DNA from: Mycobacterium paraterrae
GTDB taxonomy: Bacteria > Actinomycetota > Actinomycetes > Mycobacteriales > Mycobacteriaceae
Direction: 5' to 3'
Assembly (NCBI RefSeq): GCF_022430545.2
Contig: NZ_CP092488.2
Location: 1,860,001-1,924,000, forward strand
DNA length: 64,000 nucleotides
Shown: piece by piece, positions 1 to 8,492 of the stretch
How positions within the stretch are numbered: the stretch's first letter is position 1
How the letters are laid out: each line of letters starts with the position of its first letter
Notes under the pieces: model-generated
The model's database searches: none
Told to the model about the DNA's origin: nothing
Seen by the model: only the letters and a program-made list of their open reading frames with translations
Program-made: the position numbers and the translations under genes

Positions 1-368
1 GCGATGAGTTGCCCCGAGGCGATTCCGGGGAGATGCCGCTTCTTCATCTCCTCGTCGTCGGTGAGCAGCAGCAGGTTGGCCGCGAGCACCACGCTTGATA
101 GGAAAGGTGCCGGGAGAAGCGATCGCCCGAACTCCTCGAGTACAACGCCGATCTCGACGAACGAGTAGCCGGATCCGCCGAATTCCTCGGGAATCGCCAG
201 ACTCTGCAGGCCGAGCTGGTCGGCCATCTGCATCCACACCGATCGGTCGAAGCCGTCCGGAGTGTCCATCACGCGCCGGACTTCGGCCTCCGGTGCCTGG
301 CGCTCCAGGAAGGACCGCACCGTGCGGCGCAGCTCCTGTTGCTCGTCGGTGAAGACGGCGATGGTCAC
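1..368 (-). CDS. Acyl-CoA dehydrogenase, N-terminal part (cut by window edge)
   Basis: Reading leftward from a GTG at 368, the 122 visible codons match the helical N-terminal domain of FadE-type acyl-CoA dehydrogenases: DEQQELRRTVRSFLE near the start, then LGLQSLAIPEEFGGSG and VVLEEFGRSLLPAPFL. The FAD-binding middle and catalytic C-terminal parts lie outside the window. The start overlaps the stop of the upstream crotonase gene by four bases (GTGA), so the two are translationally coupled and form one unit from D1. An earlier start is excluded by the crotonase frame. Family assignment is firm; substrate is unknown. Confidence 0.85.
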   Translation of the reverse strand, partial: MTIAVFTDEQQELRRTVRSFLERQAPEAEVRRVMDTPDGFDRSVWMQMADQLGLQSLAIPEEFGGSGYSFVEIGVVLEEFGRSLLPAPFLSSVVLAANLLLLTDDEEMKKRHLPGIASGQLI

Positions 369-1135
369 TCAACCACCCACTGCGGGTCGCGTTTCTCGGC
401 GAAAGCGCGCATGCCCTCGTGATAATCGGGGTGGCTCAGCTGATGTTGGAGAACGTAGCGGTAGGCGACCTCGTGCGCAGAGTGCAACCCGACGTCCAGA
501 CTCGTCCACATCCCCTTGATCGAGGCCTGCGTGGTGGCGGGGCTGAGCTTTGTGATCGCCAGCGCTATTTCTCGGACCCGGGACTGCAGCCTGTCCGCCG
601 GCACGACCTCGTTGATCAGCCCGATCTCGTAGCCGCGTTGGGCGCTGATACGGCCGTCCTTGGTCATCAGGGCCAGTTGCATCACCATCGAGATCGGCAT
701 GCGACGCAGTAAGACTGCGGGCTCCATGGTGAACACATTGCCGACTTTGAGGTGCGTGTCGATGAGCTCGGCGTGCTCCGCGGCGATGATCAGGTCGGCG
801 TCGGCAACCTGGTGGAGTCCACCCCCGACGACCATGCCGTTGAGCGCACAGATGACGGGCTTCCAAACCCCGTGGTGCAAGCGTGAGCCCGGCACCTTGT
901 TGCGGATGCCGGACTCCGCGGTGGCGCGGATGTCCTGTCCGGCGCTAAAGGCCCTGTCTCCGGCCCCAGTGATGATTGCGACACGGATGTCGGGGTCGTC
1001 GCGCACCCGACCCCAGGCCCATCCGAGCTCGGTCCTCGTCAGATCGTCGGTGGCGTTGAGCCGTTCCGGGCGATTGATCGTGATGGTCGCGATGTGGTCG
1101 CTGACGTCAAACAGGATCCGCTGCAGGTCCACCAT
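365..1135 (-). CDS. Crotonase-fold (enoyl-CoA hydratase/isomerase family) protein
   Basis: 256 aa, usual length for the crotonase family. The N-terminal strand ITINRPERLNA, the first oxyanion-hole segment FSAGQDI and the second segment NGMVVGGG are present. The two glutamates of classical enoyl-CoA hydratase are not conserved: the position after GGG is LH instead of xE, and the FxxPE-type position reads DTHLKVG. It may therefore be an isomerase, hydrolase or C-C lyase on a CoA ester and not a simple hydratase. It heads the leftward unit starting at D1 and overlaps the acyl-CoA dehydrogenase by GTGA. Confidence 0.85.
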   Translation of the reverse strand: MVDLQRILFDVSDHIATITINRPERLNATDDLTRTELGWAWGRVRDDPDIRVAIITGAGDRAFSAGQDIRATAESGIRNKVPGSRLHHGVWKPVICALNGMVVGGGLHQVADADLIIAAEHAELIDTHLKVGNVFTMEPAVLLRRMPISMVMQLALMTKDGRISAQRGYEIGLINEVVPADRLQSRVREIALAITKLSPATTQASIKGMWTSLDVGLHSAHEVAYRYVLQHQLSHPDYHEGMRAFAEKRDPQWVVE

Positions 1136-1151
1136 GCTCCTTCGACTCGAC

Positions 1152-1184
1152 GAAACACTTTAGCAAAAGATGTTCTACTGTTTA
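1152..1184. promoter_or_regulatory. Dyad operator D1 (divergent promoters)
   Basis: Left arm GAAACACTTTAGCA, five-base centre, right arm TGTTCTACTGTTTA. Core triplets are ACA, GCA, TGT, TGT, each five bases apart (three of four match). TACTGT at 1176-1181 resembles a mycobacterial -10 box for the rightward ligase operon. The site lies between the leftward crotonase (start 1135) and the rightward ligase (start 1283). Confidence 0.65.
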
Positions 1185-1282
1185 GGGCATTCACCCGGTT
1201 GACGAACGAATTGACGATGAGTGTTCCACCGTGCATTATCGTCGCCGGTGGGCGTGGCAACGACGTCGTGGGAGGCCTACTA

Positions 1283-2788
1283 GTGAGCGGCGATCTCGAA
1301 CTCAGCGAGCGCATCGCCGCTGTGCTGGGGCTCGATCCGGACGCGGCTGCAATAGAGTTCGGCGGTCAGTGGGTGAGCTGGGGATCACTCGGGACGGTTG
1401 CCGAGGGGGTTCGTGCCAGGCTCGTCGAGGCCGGACTCGGGCCGGGGACTCCGGTGGGTTTAGTGCTCCGCAACGACCCAGCCATGATCGCCGCCATGCT
1501 CGGCGTGCTTCGGTCGCAATGCTGCATCGTGACGATCAATCCCTCGCACGGCGACACCGGGCTCGCCGTCGATATCGCCAGGTTAAAGCTTCCCGTAATC
1601 GTGGCAACCGAAAAGGATTGGGCGCGAGTCGGAGTCGTGGAAGCAGCGGACGGTGCCCTGGGATTGAGCGTCAGCGTGCTGCCGGACGACGTAGCCACGC
1701 TCGTCGGCCTCGAGCGCTGTGGTCCAGGGCCCTTCCGCACGGTGCAACCAGGCACGGCGGTCGAGATGCTGACGAGCGGGACCACGGGACCACCCAAGCG
1801 AGTCCCGCTGGCGCAGAAGGCATTCGAACGAAGCATCAGCGCGGCCGGGAAACATTACGGGTCCAAGGGTGACGATGAGCCCCGACTAAGGCCCGGAGTG
1901 ATGATCGTCAGTTCTCCGCTGGTCCACATGTCGGGCCTCTTCCGCACGCTGCTGTACCTGTGCCAAGGCAGGAAAGTGGCTCTGCTGGAACGATTTCGGG
2001 TCGAGCCGTTTGTCGAACTGGTGTTGCGGCATCAACCCCGGGCGGTCAGTTTGGTGCCCGCCGCGCTCGCGATGGTGCTGGACGTCGACGTGGCCCCGGA
2101 CGTCTTCGACTGCGTCCAAGTCGTCACATCCGGCTCGGCCCACCTGCCCGTCGATCTGCAGATTGCATTCGAAGACAGGTACAACGTGGCGGTACTTCCC
2201 TCCTACGGGGCCACCGAATTCGCCGGCGGTGTTGCGGGATGGACGCTCGCGCTGCACCGCGAGTGGGCCGAAGCCAAGCGCGGCAGCGTCGGTCGGGCCC
2301 AGCCTGGTCGCGAGATCAGGATCGTCAGTCCTGAGGACCGCCGCCTCCTCGAGGTCGGCGAACAGGGACGAGTCGAAGTGCGCACGGCCGACGGAGAATG
2401 GGTGCAAACCACCGACCTCGGTCGTGTCGACAGCGACGGATTTGTGTTCATCGACGGCCGGCTCGACGACGTGATCATCAGGGGCGGATTCAAGATCACG
2501 CCAGCCGACATCGTCGACGTTCTGCGTGCGCACCCGGACGTCCACGATGCCGGCGTGACGGGCATGCCCGACGCTCGCCTGGGATCGGTCCCGGTGGCCG
2601 CAGTCGAACTCAAGTCGGGACACTCCGCGACACCCGACGAGCTGCTCGACTTCGTCCGGCACCGCGTGAGCAAGTATCAAGTGCCGACCCGCCTCGCCGT
2701 TGTCGACGTGTTGCCGCGGACACCGTCGATGAAGGTGAGCCAGCCGGGTGTGCGGGCCATCTTCGAAGCAGAGGAGGAAGTGCGATGA
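1283..2788 (+). CDS. AMP-binding acyl-CoA synthetase (CoA ligase)
   Basis: 501 aa ANL-superfamily adenylating enzyme that activates a carboxylate to its CoA thioester. Visible motifs in order are the phosphate loop TSGTTGPPK, the YGATE motif, the TTDLGRVDSDGFVFIDGR hinge region with IIRGGFKITP, and a C-terminal PRTPSMK carrying the candidate adenylation lysine. The frame is open back to 1094, but a GTG at 1283 has a strong GGAGG seven bases upstream and fits the family N terminus. It is the first gene of the D1 rightward operon and overlaps the thiolase by ATGA. It is likely to load the pathway's acid substrate; the substrate is not deducible. Confidence 0.88.
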   Translation: MSGDLELSERIAAVLGLDPDAAAIEFGGQWVSWGSLGTVAEGVRARLVEAGLGPGTPVGLVLRNDPAMIAAMLGVLRSQCCIVTINPSHGDTGLAVDIARLKLPVIVATEKDWARVGVVEAADGALGLSVSVLPDDVATLVGLERCGPGPFRTVQPGTAVEMLTSGTTGPPKRVPLAQKAFERSISAAGKHYGSKGDDEPRLRPGVMIVSSPLVHMSGLFRTLLYLCQGRKVALLERFRVEPFVELVLRHQPRAVSLVPAALAMVLDVDVAPDVFDCVQVVTSGSAHLPVDLQIAFEDRYNVAVLPSYGATEFAGGVAGWTLALHREWAEAKRGSVGRAQPGREIRIVSPEDRRLLEVGEQGRVEVRTADGEWVQTTDLGRVDSDGFVFIDGRLDDVIIRGGFKITPADIVDVLRAHPDVHDAGVTGMPDARLGSVPVAAVELKSGHSATPDELLDFVRHRVSKYQVPTRLAVVDVLPRTPSMKVSQPGVRAIFEAEEEVR

Positions 2789-3954
2789 CCACGCTGCGAG
2801 GATCGTCGGCGATCGTCGGCGTCGCCGACGAGGTTTCGCCTAGCGGCGTCATCGATGTCCCGATCCGGGCGCTGGAAGCTACCGTGATCAAGCGTGCCCT
2901 CGACGAGGCCGGTTTGACGCTGGCTGACGTCGACGGCCTGTGCTCCAGCACCGGTGGCACGCTGATGCATTCGCTGGAACTCGCTGAACAGCTCGGAATC
3001 GCGCCCCGGTGGACCGATTCGACCCAGACCGGCGGCGCGAGTTACGGACTGTACGTCGAGCATGCGGCGGCGGCAATCGCGGCGGGGCTGTGCGAGACGG
3101 TGGTCATCTCCTACGCCTCGACGCCACGCGCCGCGCGCAAGCGCGGTGAGAAAGGCATGGGAATCTTCGCATCGCCCGAGCGTCTTGAGTGGGAGACTCC
3201 GTTCGGCTTGTTCCTTCCCATCGGGGCTTATGCGCTTGCAACCAGCAGACATATGGCCGCTTTCGGGACCACCGCCGAGCAGCTTGCTCAGATCGCTGTC
3301 GATACCCGACAGTGGGCACAACGCAACCCGAGGGCGCACTTGCGTGAACCGCTGACCGTGGACGAGGTGCTGAACTCCGGCTTCATCGCCGAGCCCCTGC
3401 ATAAACTCGAGTGTTGTCTTGTGACAGACGGCGCGGCCGCCATCGTCATGACAAGCGCCGAACGGGCAAAGTATCTCGGGGGGACACCGTGTTATGTGCT
3501 CGGTGCGGCGTCCGCGGCGACGCACACGTCGATCTCGCAGATGCCCGACCTCACCGAGACCCCGGGCGCGATCTCTGGGCCCGCCGCATTCGAGGCCGCG
3601 GGTCTGACGCCGTCAGACATCGACGTCGTCGAGTTGTACGACTCGTTCACGATCACCGTGCTACTCGCGCTGGAAGATCTCGGGTTCTGCAAGAAAGGTG
3701 AAGGCGGGCCTTTCGTCGGGGACGGCGTGCTGGCCCCCGGTGGAGCGCGCCAAGGACAGACCACCGGAGGCGGACTGTCCTATACCCACCCCGGCGCTTT
3801 CGGCGCCTTCCTTCTCGTCGAGGCCGCTCGTCAGTTGCGCGGCGAATGCGGGGACCGCCAAATCCGGTCAGCGACAACGGCGCTCGCCCATGGATGCGGG
3901 GGAGTACTGTCTGCGACCTCCACCGTCATTCTGGGAACAGAGGACGCGCTGTGA
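2785..3954 (+). CDS. Thiolase-like lipid-transfer protein, Cys-less (Ltp2-type)
   Basis: 389 aa thiolase-fold protein of the SCP-x/Ltp group. Where thiolases carry the nucleophilic cysteine, about residues 82-88, it reads TGGASYG with no Cys. The C-terminal half keeps VELYDSFTITVLLALEDLGF and GGGLSYTHPGAFG. In characterised Ltp2 proteins the same loss accompanies retro-aldol cleavage of a beta-hydroxy-acyl-CoA in complex with a DUF35 protein. A DUF35 gene follows ten bases downstream, so a thiolase/DUF35 lyase complex is the best inference. The ATG at 2785 overlaps the ligase stop (ATGA); the same frame is open further upstream but without support for an earlier start. Confidence 0.85.
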   Translation: MTTLRGSSAIVGVADEVSPSGVIDVPIRALEATVIKRALDEAGLTLADVDGLCSSTGGTLMHSLELAEQLGIAPRWTDSTQTGGASYGLYVEHAAAAIAAGLCETVVISYASTPRAARKRGEKGMGIFASPERLEWETPFGLFLPIGAYALATSRHMAAFGTTAEQLAQIAVDTRQWAQRNPRAHLREPLTVDEVLNSGFIAEPLHKLECCLVTDGAAAIVMTSAERAKYLGGTPCYVLGAASAATHTSISQMPDLTETPGAISGPAAFEAAGLTPSDIDVVELYDSFTITVLLALEDLGFCKKGEGGPFVGDGVLAPGGARQGQTTGGGLSYTHPGAFGAFLLVEAARQLRGECGDRQIRSATTALAHGCGGVLSATSTVILGTEDAL

Positions 3955-3964
3955 AGGAGATGCC

Positions 3965-4381
3965 ATGACCGAGAACCGATCTGTACCCGCGCCGAGCCCC
4001 GCGTCAGCGCCCTTCTGGGCGGCGACGGAGCGCAAAGCGCTGAGTATGCAGCGTTGCGCCACGTGCCGACGCCTGGTCTGGTACCCCCGGTACGCCTGTC
4101 CGCACTGCGGCAGCGGCGAGCTGTGCTGGGAAGACCTCAGCGGGCGGGGCGTCGTATACGCGGTCAGCGTCCATCACCGTTCCCCGACTCCCGAATTGGC
4201 TGACCGGACGCCGTATTCCGTTGTACTGGTTGACCTCGAAGAGGGCGCGCGGATCATGTCCAACGTCTTCGGCGCTGCGCCGAAGATCGGCGACAGCGTG
4301 CGTGTCGTGTGGGAACCGCTGGCCGACGGCCGGCACTTACCGGCCTTTGCGCCCCTCGACGGGTCGGGCGTGGTTTCGTGA
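3965..4381 (+). CDS. DUF35 OB-fold protein with zinc ribbon
   Basis: 138 aa. The N-terminal rubredoxin-like zinc ribbon has two CxxC pairs (CATC and CPHC, about residues 31-49), followed by the OB-fold segment GRGVVYAVSVHH, YSVVLVDLEEG and VRVVWEPL. DUF35 proteins of this kind pair with Ltp-type thiolases and with MaoC hydratases in steroid side-chain catabolism. The ATG at 3965 is preceded by AAGGAGA at 3954-3960; the same frame extends far upstream but only as antisense-like sequence over the thiolase. It overlaps the next crotonase by GTGA, so the thiolase, DUF35 and crotonase are probably co-translated. Confidence 0.87.
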   Translation: MTENRSVPAPSPASAPFWAATERKALSMQRCATCRRLVWYPRYACPHCGSGELCWEDLSGRGVVYAVSVHHRSPTPELADRTPYSVVLVDLEEGARIMSNVFGAAPKIGDSVRVVWEPLADGRHLPAFAPLDGSGVVS

Positions 4382-5175
4382 CGTCGGGACTCACTGTCCG
4401 CGACGACGGGGCGGTGCGATGGCTCATCCTCGACCGGCCCGAGATCGGCAATGCGGTCAACCGCGCCATGCAGCGTGAGATTGTCGAACAACTCAGCTCG
4501 ATCAGCGCGGACCACGCCGTGCGCGCAGTTGTGCTCACCGCCAGCGGATCTCGGCATTTCTGCACAGGCCCTGACCTGAGTGACCCCGAACTCGCACCCA
4601 GTCGCGACCGCGTCGCCGGCGACGCAAGCCGGATTCTGCGCAACGGCTCGCAGGCGGTGGTGGCGGCACTGCTGGACTGCGAGAAACCCGTCATCTGCGC
4701 GCTGAACGGGGTTGCCGCGGGTGTCGGATCCAGCATGGCGTTGGCGTGTGACCTCATCATCGCTGCGCGCAGTGCACGGTTGATCACGCTGTTCGTCAGG
4801 CGCGGCCTGATCCCTGACGGCGGCGCCTCATATCTGCTTGCGCGCAAATTCCCGTTGAACGTCGCCAAGGAACTGGTGTTCTTCGGCGACGACCTCTCGG
4901 TGTCCGACGCGCATCGTCTCGGCGTCGTCAACAAGGTCGTGGACGACGAGGAACTCGAGTCGCAGACGAGCGCATGGGCGCAACGACTCGCCGATGGACC
5001 GACGAGAGCGCATGCCGCCGCCAAGGCGATGCTCAATCGAGCGCTCGACGGCGACCGCACCGCGGCATTCTCCACCGAAGCGCTGCTTGTCGAGCAGATC
5101 GCGGGCACCGACGACGTCGCCGAGGGAGTCGCCGCATTCAGAGAGCGCCGTCCGCCGCAATTCCGCGGCCGCTGA
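4378..5175 (+). CDS. Crotonase-fold protein, PaaG-like isomerase type
   Basis: 265 aa. The CoA/oxyanion segments FCTGPDL and NGVAAGVGSSMALACD are present. The classical glutamates are replaced (S after GVGS; F in LFVRRGL), but the PDGG motif keeps the aspartate (GLIPDGG) typical of PaaG/PaaB-type ring-epoxide or double-bond isomerases. The GTG start at 4378 is coupled to the DUF35 stop. It probably carries out isomerisation of an enoyl-CoA within the D1 operon; hydration cannot be excluded. Confidence 0.85.
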   Translation: MTSGLTVRDDGAVRWLILDRPEIGNAVNRAMQREIVEQLSSISADHAVRAVVLTASGSRHFCTGPDLSDPELAPSRDRVAGDASRILRNGSQAVVAALLDCEKPVICALNGVAAGVGSSMALACDLIIAARSARLITLFVRRGLIPDGGASYLLARKFPLNVAKELVFFGDDLSVSDAHRLGVVNKVVDDEELESQTSAWAQRLADGPTRAHAAAKAMLNRALDGDRTAAFSTEALLVEQIAGTDDVAEGVAAFRERRPPQFRGR

Positions 5176-5189
5176 CCCATGGTGGTCGA

Positions 5190-6113
5190 ATGCGCTGCGT
5201 AGCTGAAGGATTGGCTTTTCCCGAAAGCCCGATCGTGTCATCCGATGGGTCGGTCTTGGTGTCGGAAATCGCCGCGGGACGCATCAGCCGAATTCAGCCA
5301 GATGGACGAGTCGTCACCTTCTGCGAGACTGGCGGAGGTCCCAACGGCATCGCGTGGCTTGCCGACGGCAGGCTGCTGGTGTGTCAGAACGGCGGCCAGA
5401 GCTTCGGTCTGCGGCCCTGGCCTCTCGACATACCGGGAGCAATACCCCTCCTACTGCCGTGCGGGCCACCCGAGCATCCGGTGACACCGCAACTCCAACT
5501 CGTCTCTGCAGACGGCACGACGACCTCGACGTTGGCGACGTCTTTCATCTCCACCGCCGGGGAAGAGTTGCCGCTGGCCCGGCCGAGCGACGTGTGCGTC
5601 GATGACGCCGGCGGCTTCTACCTGACCGAGGGGATCGCGATGCGCGGTCGCATGCGGGGGATGACCGGCCTGCTCTACGGGACGCTCGACGGCGGGTTAC
5701 GTGAGCTCGTCTACCCCCTCGAGTTACCTAATGGGGTGGCACTCTCACCCGACGGAGGCACGGTCTACGTCGCGGAGACGCGCACTCGAAGAGTCTGGGA
5801 GTTCGAGGTGCTCGGGCCCGGCCGCCTGGGGCGTGGGCGGACGTTCGCCACGGTGCCAACCGGCGGGCCGATGAATTTTGGTGGCGCAGACGGGCTTTGC
5901 GTCGACGCTGCTGGTCGTGTGATCGTCGCGACCATCGGCGCTGGCGGGGTCACGGTATTCGCTCCAGACGGCGAGTTACTCGGCGCGATCACCGCGGACG
6001 ACCCGATGACCACGAACGCCGGCCTGAGCCAAGACGGTCGGTCGCTGTTCATCACGCTGGCATCGTCAGGGAGGCTGGTCAGGGTGGACGACTGGGCCGA
6101 CGCCCTGCACTAA
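5190..6113 (+). CDS. SMP-30/gluconolactonase-family beta-propeller lactonase
   Basis: 307 aa. The family's entry strand EGLAFPESPIVSSDGSVLVSEI, the metal-site stretch GGPNGIAW, RPSDVCVDDAGGFYLTE, LPNGVALSPDGGTVYVAETRTRRVW and GGADGLCVDAAGRVIVATIG correspond to successive propeller blades with the calcium-binding residues. These enzymes open lactones, so a ring-opening or lactone-clearing step is likely. The ATG at 5190 starts 14 bases after the crotonase; no earlier in-frame start has a good ribosome site. It is the last gene of the D1 rightward operon and converges on the next leftward operon with an 11-base gap. Confidence 0.85.
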   Translation: MRCVAEGLAFPESPIVSSDGSVLVSEIAAGRISRIQPDGRVVTFCETGGGPNGIAWLADGRLLVCQNGGQSFGLRPWPLDIPGAIPLLLPCGPPEHPVTPQLQLVSADGTTTSTLATSFISTAGEELPLARPSDVCVDDAGGFYLTEGIAMRGRMRGMTGLLYGTLDGGLRELVYPLELPNGVALSPDGGTVYVAETRTRRVWEFEVLGPGRLGRGRTFATVPTGGPMNFGGADGLCVDAAGRVIVATIGAGGVTVFAPDGELLGAITADDPMTTNAGLSQDGRSLFITLASSGRLVRVDDWADALH

Positions 6114-6124
6114 GTTCGGGCGCG

Positions 6125-7348
6125 TCAGCGGGGCATGCCCAATCCGGTCGTCGAGATGAGATCGCGTTGGATCTCGCTGGTTCCGCCACCGATACGGTGC
6201 AGCAGCGACAACAGCAGGCCCTCCGAAAAGTGGCCGTGCAGTAGCGCGTCCGGATCGTCGGGCAGCAGTTGTCCGCGGGGTCCTAGCAGCCGGGCTCCGA
6301 GATCGCGCAGTTCGACCGTGAGTTCGGAATGGTAAAGCTTGGACAACGAGGCCAGCGAAGAGTCGAGTGTGCCTGCCGCCTGGTTCACCGCCACCCGATA
6401 CGACAGTGCCCGCCCTGCCTCGACCTTCCCGATGATGCGCGCCAATGCATTTCGATTGACAGGCGATGCCAAGGGATCAGCGGCGCTGCCACGTTGCCCG
6501 TGACACCAATCGACAAGCTCGTCGAGATAGCGCTGCGCTTGCGCGGCTCGGGTGATGTTGGAACGCTCGAAGTCGAGCAGCGCCTTCGCGACGCGCCAGC
6601 CCTCACCCTCGCCGCCTACCATGTTGGCTGCGGGAACTCGAACCTCGTCGAAGAACTCCTCGGCGAAGGTGGGATATCCCGCCACCGACCGGATCGGCCG
6701 TACTGTGATGCCGGGGCTTGAGAGGTCGACGAGAAAGAACGAAATCCCCTCCTGCCGTTTGGCTCCCAGCGGACGGGTTCGTGCCAGCACGAAAATCCAA
6801 TCCGCCATCATCCCGTTGCTGGTCCAGGTCTTCTGCCCGTCGAGCACGTACTCGTCGCCGTCGCGGCGGGCGGTCATCTTCAGCGACGCGAGGTCCGAGC
6901 CGGCTTCGGGCTCCGAATATCCTTGTGCCCACATGCGTTCCGAGCGTGCGATCAGCGGAAGATGCTCGGCCTTCTGCTCCGGGGTTCCGTACTGGAAGAG
7001 TACGGGAGCCAGCATGTTGACCCCGTTCTGGTTCACCAGCGGAGCCCCCGCGTAGGCGAGTTCCTCCCGGATCACCACCTGCTCGACGACACCCAGGCCG
7101 CCGCCGCCGTAAATGACCGGCCAATGTGGGATGAACCAGCCCTTCGCGTGCAGCTTCCGGCAGAACGCGATCGCACGTTCATGCATGTCGCGAGGCAGGT
7201 AGTCGGCGTTGGCCGCAGTTCGGCGGAACTCGTCGGGCAGATTCTCGTTGAGCCACGACCGCACCTGCACGCGCAGGTCGGCGGTTGGCCCGTCCAATCC
7301 GAGAGATACCAATTGCCGCAACGGCATTCGATCACCCACCTCCGCCAT
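6125..7348 (-). CDS. Acyl-CoA dehydrogenase (FadE type)
   Basis: 407 aa, full family length. N-terminal helices carry YGGGGLG; the FAD-binding stretch WAQGYSEPEAGSDLASL and QKTWTSNG lies near residues 140-175; the C-terminal FAD/active-site stretch is RIGGGTSEIQRDL. The position that often holds the catalytic glutamate reads G in GGGTSE, so the base may be elsewhere or come from a partner subunit. It starts inside the stop of the next gene (TGATG overlap at 7348). It is the third gene of the D2 leftward operon of three acyl-CoA dehydrogenases, suggesting one or more heteromeric flavoenzymes acting on ring or branched acyl-CoA. Confidence 0.88.
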   Translation of the reverse strand: MAEVGDRMPLRQLVSLGLDGPTADLRVQVRSWLNENLPDEFRRTAANADYLPRDMHERAIAFCRKLHAKGWFIPHWPVIYGGGGLGVVEQVVIREELAYAGAPLVNQNGVNMLAPVLFQYGTPEQKAEHLPLIARSERMWAQGYSEPEAGSDLASLKMTARRDGDEYVLDGQKTWTSNGMMADWIFVLARTRPLGAKRQEGISFFLVDLSSPGITVRPIRSVAGYPTFAEEFFDEVRVPAANMVGGEGEGWRVAKALLDFERSNITRAAQAQRYLDELVDWCHGQRGSAADPLASPVNRNALARIIGKVEAGRALSYRVAVNQAAGTLDSSLASLSKLYHSELTVELRDLGARLLGPRGQLLPDDPDALLHGHFSEGLLLSLLHRIGGGTSEIQRDLISTTGLGMPR

Positions 7349-8487
7349 CAGCCACGGGGCAGCCCGAGCACGCGCTGGGCCACGATATTTCGCTGCACCT
7401 GGGCGGTACCGCCGTAGATCGTGGCGGCGCGCGACCAGACGTAGACGTCCCAGTCGAGTCCCTCGCGAACAAGGGGCGCGGCGCCCCGAAGATCCATCAA
7501 CGCGTGCCCGACGACCTGGTCGGCACGCGCCATCAGCAACTTGTCGACAGATCCTTCGGCGCCCGGCAGCGTCCCGGCGAGTCGATCGGACAGCGAACGC
7601 TGCACCTTCACCTGAAGCGCCCGAAGCTCGGTGTAGGCCTCACCCAGCCGGGCTCGTGTGTGCGCTGTGTTAGGCACCCGGCCCGCCCGGACGTCGTCCT
7701 CGAGAGTGGCGACGTGTGATGCCAGCCTGCTGATCCAGTTGATGTCGCTCGGCCCCCGCTCGTAGGCCAGCAGCTGGTTGGCGATGCTCCACCCTTGGCC
7801 CCGTTCGCCGAGCAGGTTTTCGGCCGGCACCTCGACATCGTCGAACGTCACCTCGGCGAACTCGCGGTTCCGGGCCGCGTTGACGATGTTCCGGACCTCG
7901 ATACCCGGGCTGTTCATGGCTACCAGCAGCACCGAAATGCCCTTGTGCTTGGGCTGGTCTGGATCGGTGCGGCAGAGCAAGAAACACCAGTCGGCGACCG
8001 CGGCGAAACTGGTCCAGATCTTGCGCCCGGTCACCCGGAAATGCGGTTTGCCGGCGCTGTCGACGTATTCGGCCTTCGTGCGCAGACCGGCAAGGTCTGA
8101 GCCGGCATCCGGTTCGCTGAAGCCTTGGCACCAACGAACTGCTCCCGAGAGCAGTCCGGGCAGCAGGTTGGCGCGTTGCGCATCGGTGCCGAACAGTCGA
8201 AGGGCGTTGGTCATGTGCCCGACACCCTCGATCGGTGGCGCACCGGCACGTCCCAGCTCGTCGTTGAGGATGGCCTCGTACACCGGTGAGAGGCCTTGGC
8301 CGCCATACTCTTTCGGGAAGGAGAGCCCGATATATCCCGCTGCATGCAGCGTCTGGTGCCACGCGTTGGCGGCGTCCGCTCGCGCGGCGGGGTCCTCGGG
8401 TACCGGGTGTTGGGGAGCGGTGGCGGCCAGCCAGTCGCGCAGCTCGGAGCGAAACCGCGCTTCTTCCGGGGTGTCGTTGAAGTCCAT
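7348..8487 (-). CDS. Acyl-CoA dehydrogenase (FadE type)
   Basis: 379 aa. Conserved segments are YGGQGLSPVYEAIL, WCQGFSEPDAGSDLAGL, RKIWTSFA, ERGQGWSIANQLLAYERG and IYGGTAQVQRNI. It resembles the FAD-binding subunit of mycobacterial alpha2beta2 FadE pairs, and the shorter gene upstream has the matching second-subunit look. There are five bases between the upstream stop and this ATG. The catalytic glutamate is not evident in YGGTAQ. Substrate unknown. Confidence 0.88.
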   Translation of the reverse strand: MDFNDTPEEARFRSELRDWLAATAPQHPVPEDPAARADAANAWHQTLHAAGYIGLSFPKEYGGQGLSPVYEAILNDELGRAGAPPIEGVGHMTNALRLFGTDAQRANLLPGLLSGAVRWCQGFSEPDAGSDLAGLRTKAEYVDSAGKPHFRVTGRKIWTSFAAVADWCFLLCRTDPDQPKHKGISVLLVAMNSPGIEVRNIVNAARNREFAEVTFDDVEVPAENLLGERGQGWSIANQLLAYERGPSDINWISRLASHVATLEDDVRAGRVPNTAHTRARLGEAYTELRALQVKVQRSLSDRLAGTLPGAEGSVDKLLMARADQVVGHALMDLRGAAPLVREGLDWDVYVWSRAATIYGGTAQVQRNIVAQRVLGLPRG

Positions 8488-8492
8488 AGCCG

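Noticed and set aside
1094..1282. Upstream extension of the CoA ligase
   Set aside because: It would run through D1 and overlap the divergent gene; the GTG at 1283 has a strong ribosome site.
1886..2680. 264-codon open frame on the minus strand inside the CoA ligase gene
   Set aside because: Antisense shadow of a high-GC gene; no family sequence, no ribosome site, and the sense frame encodes all ligase motifs. Many similar frames (2677-3525, 11101-12519, 37568-38845) were dropped for the same reason.
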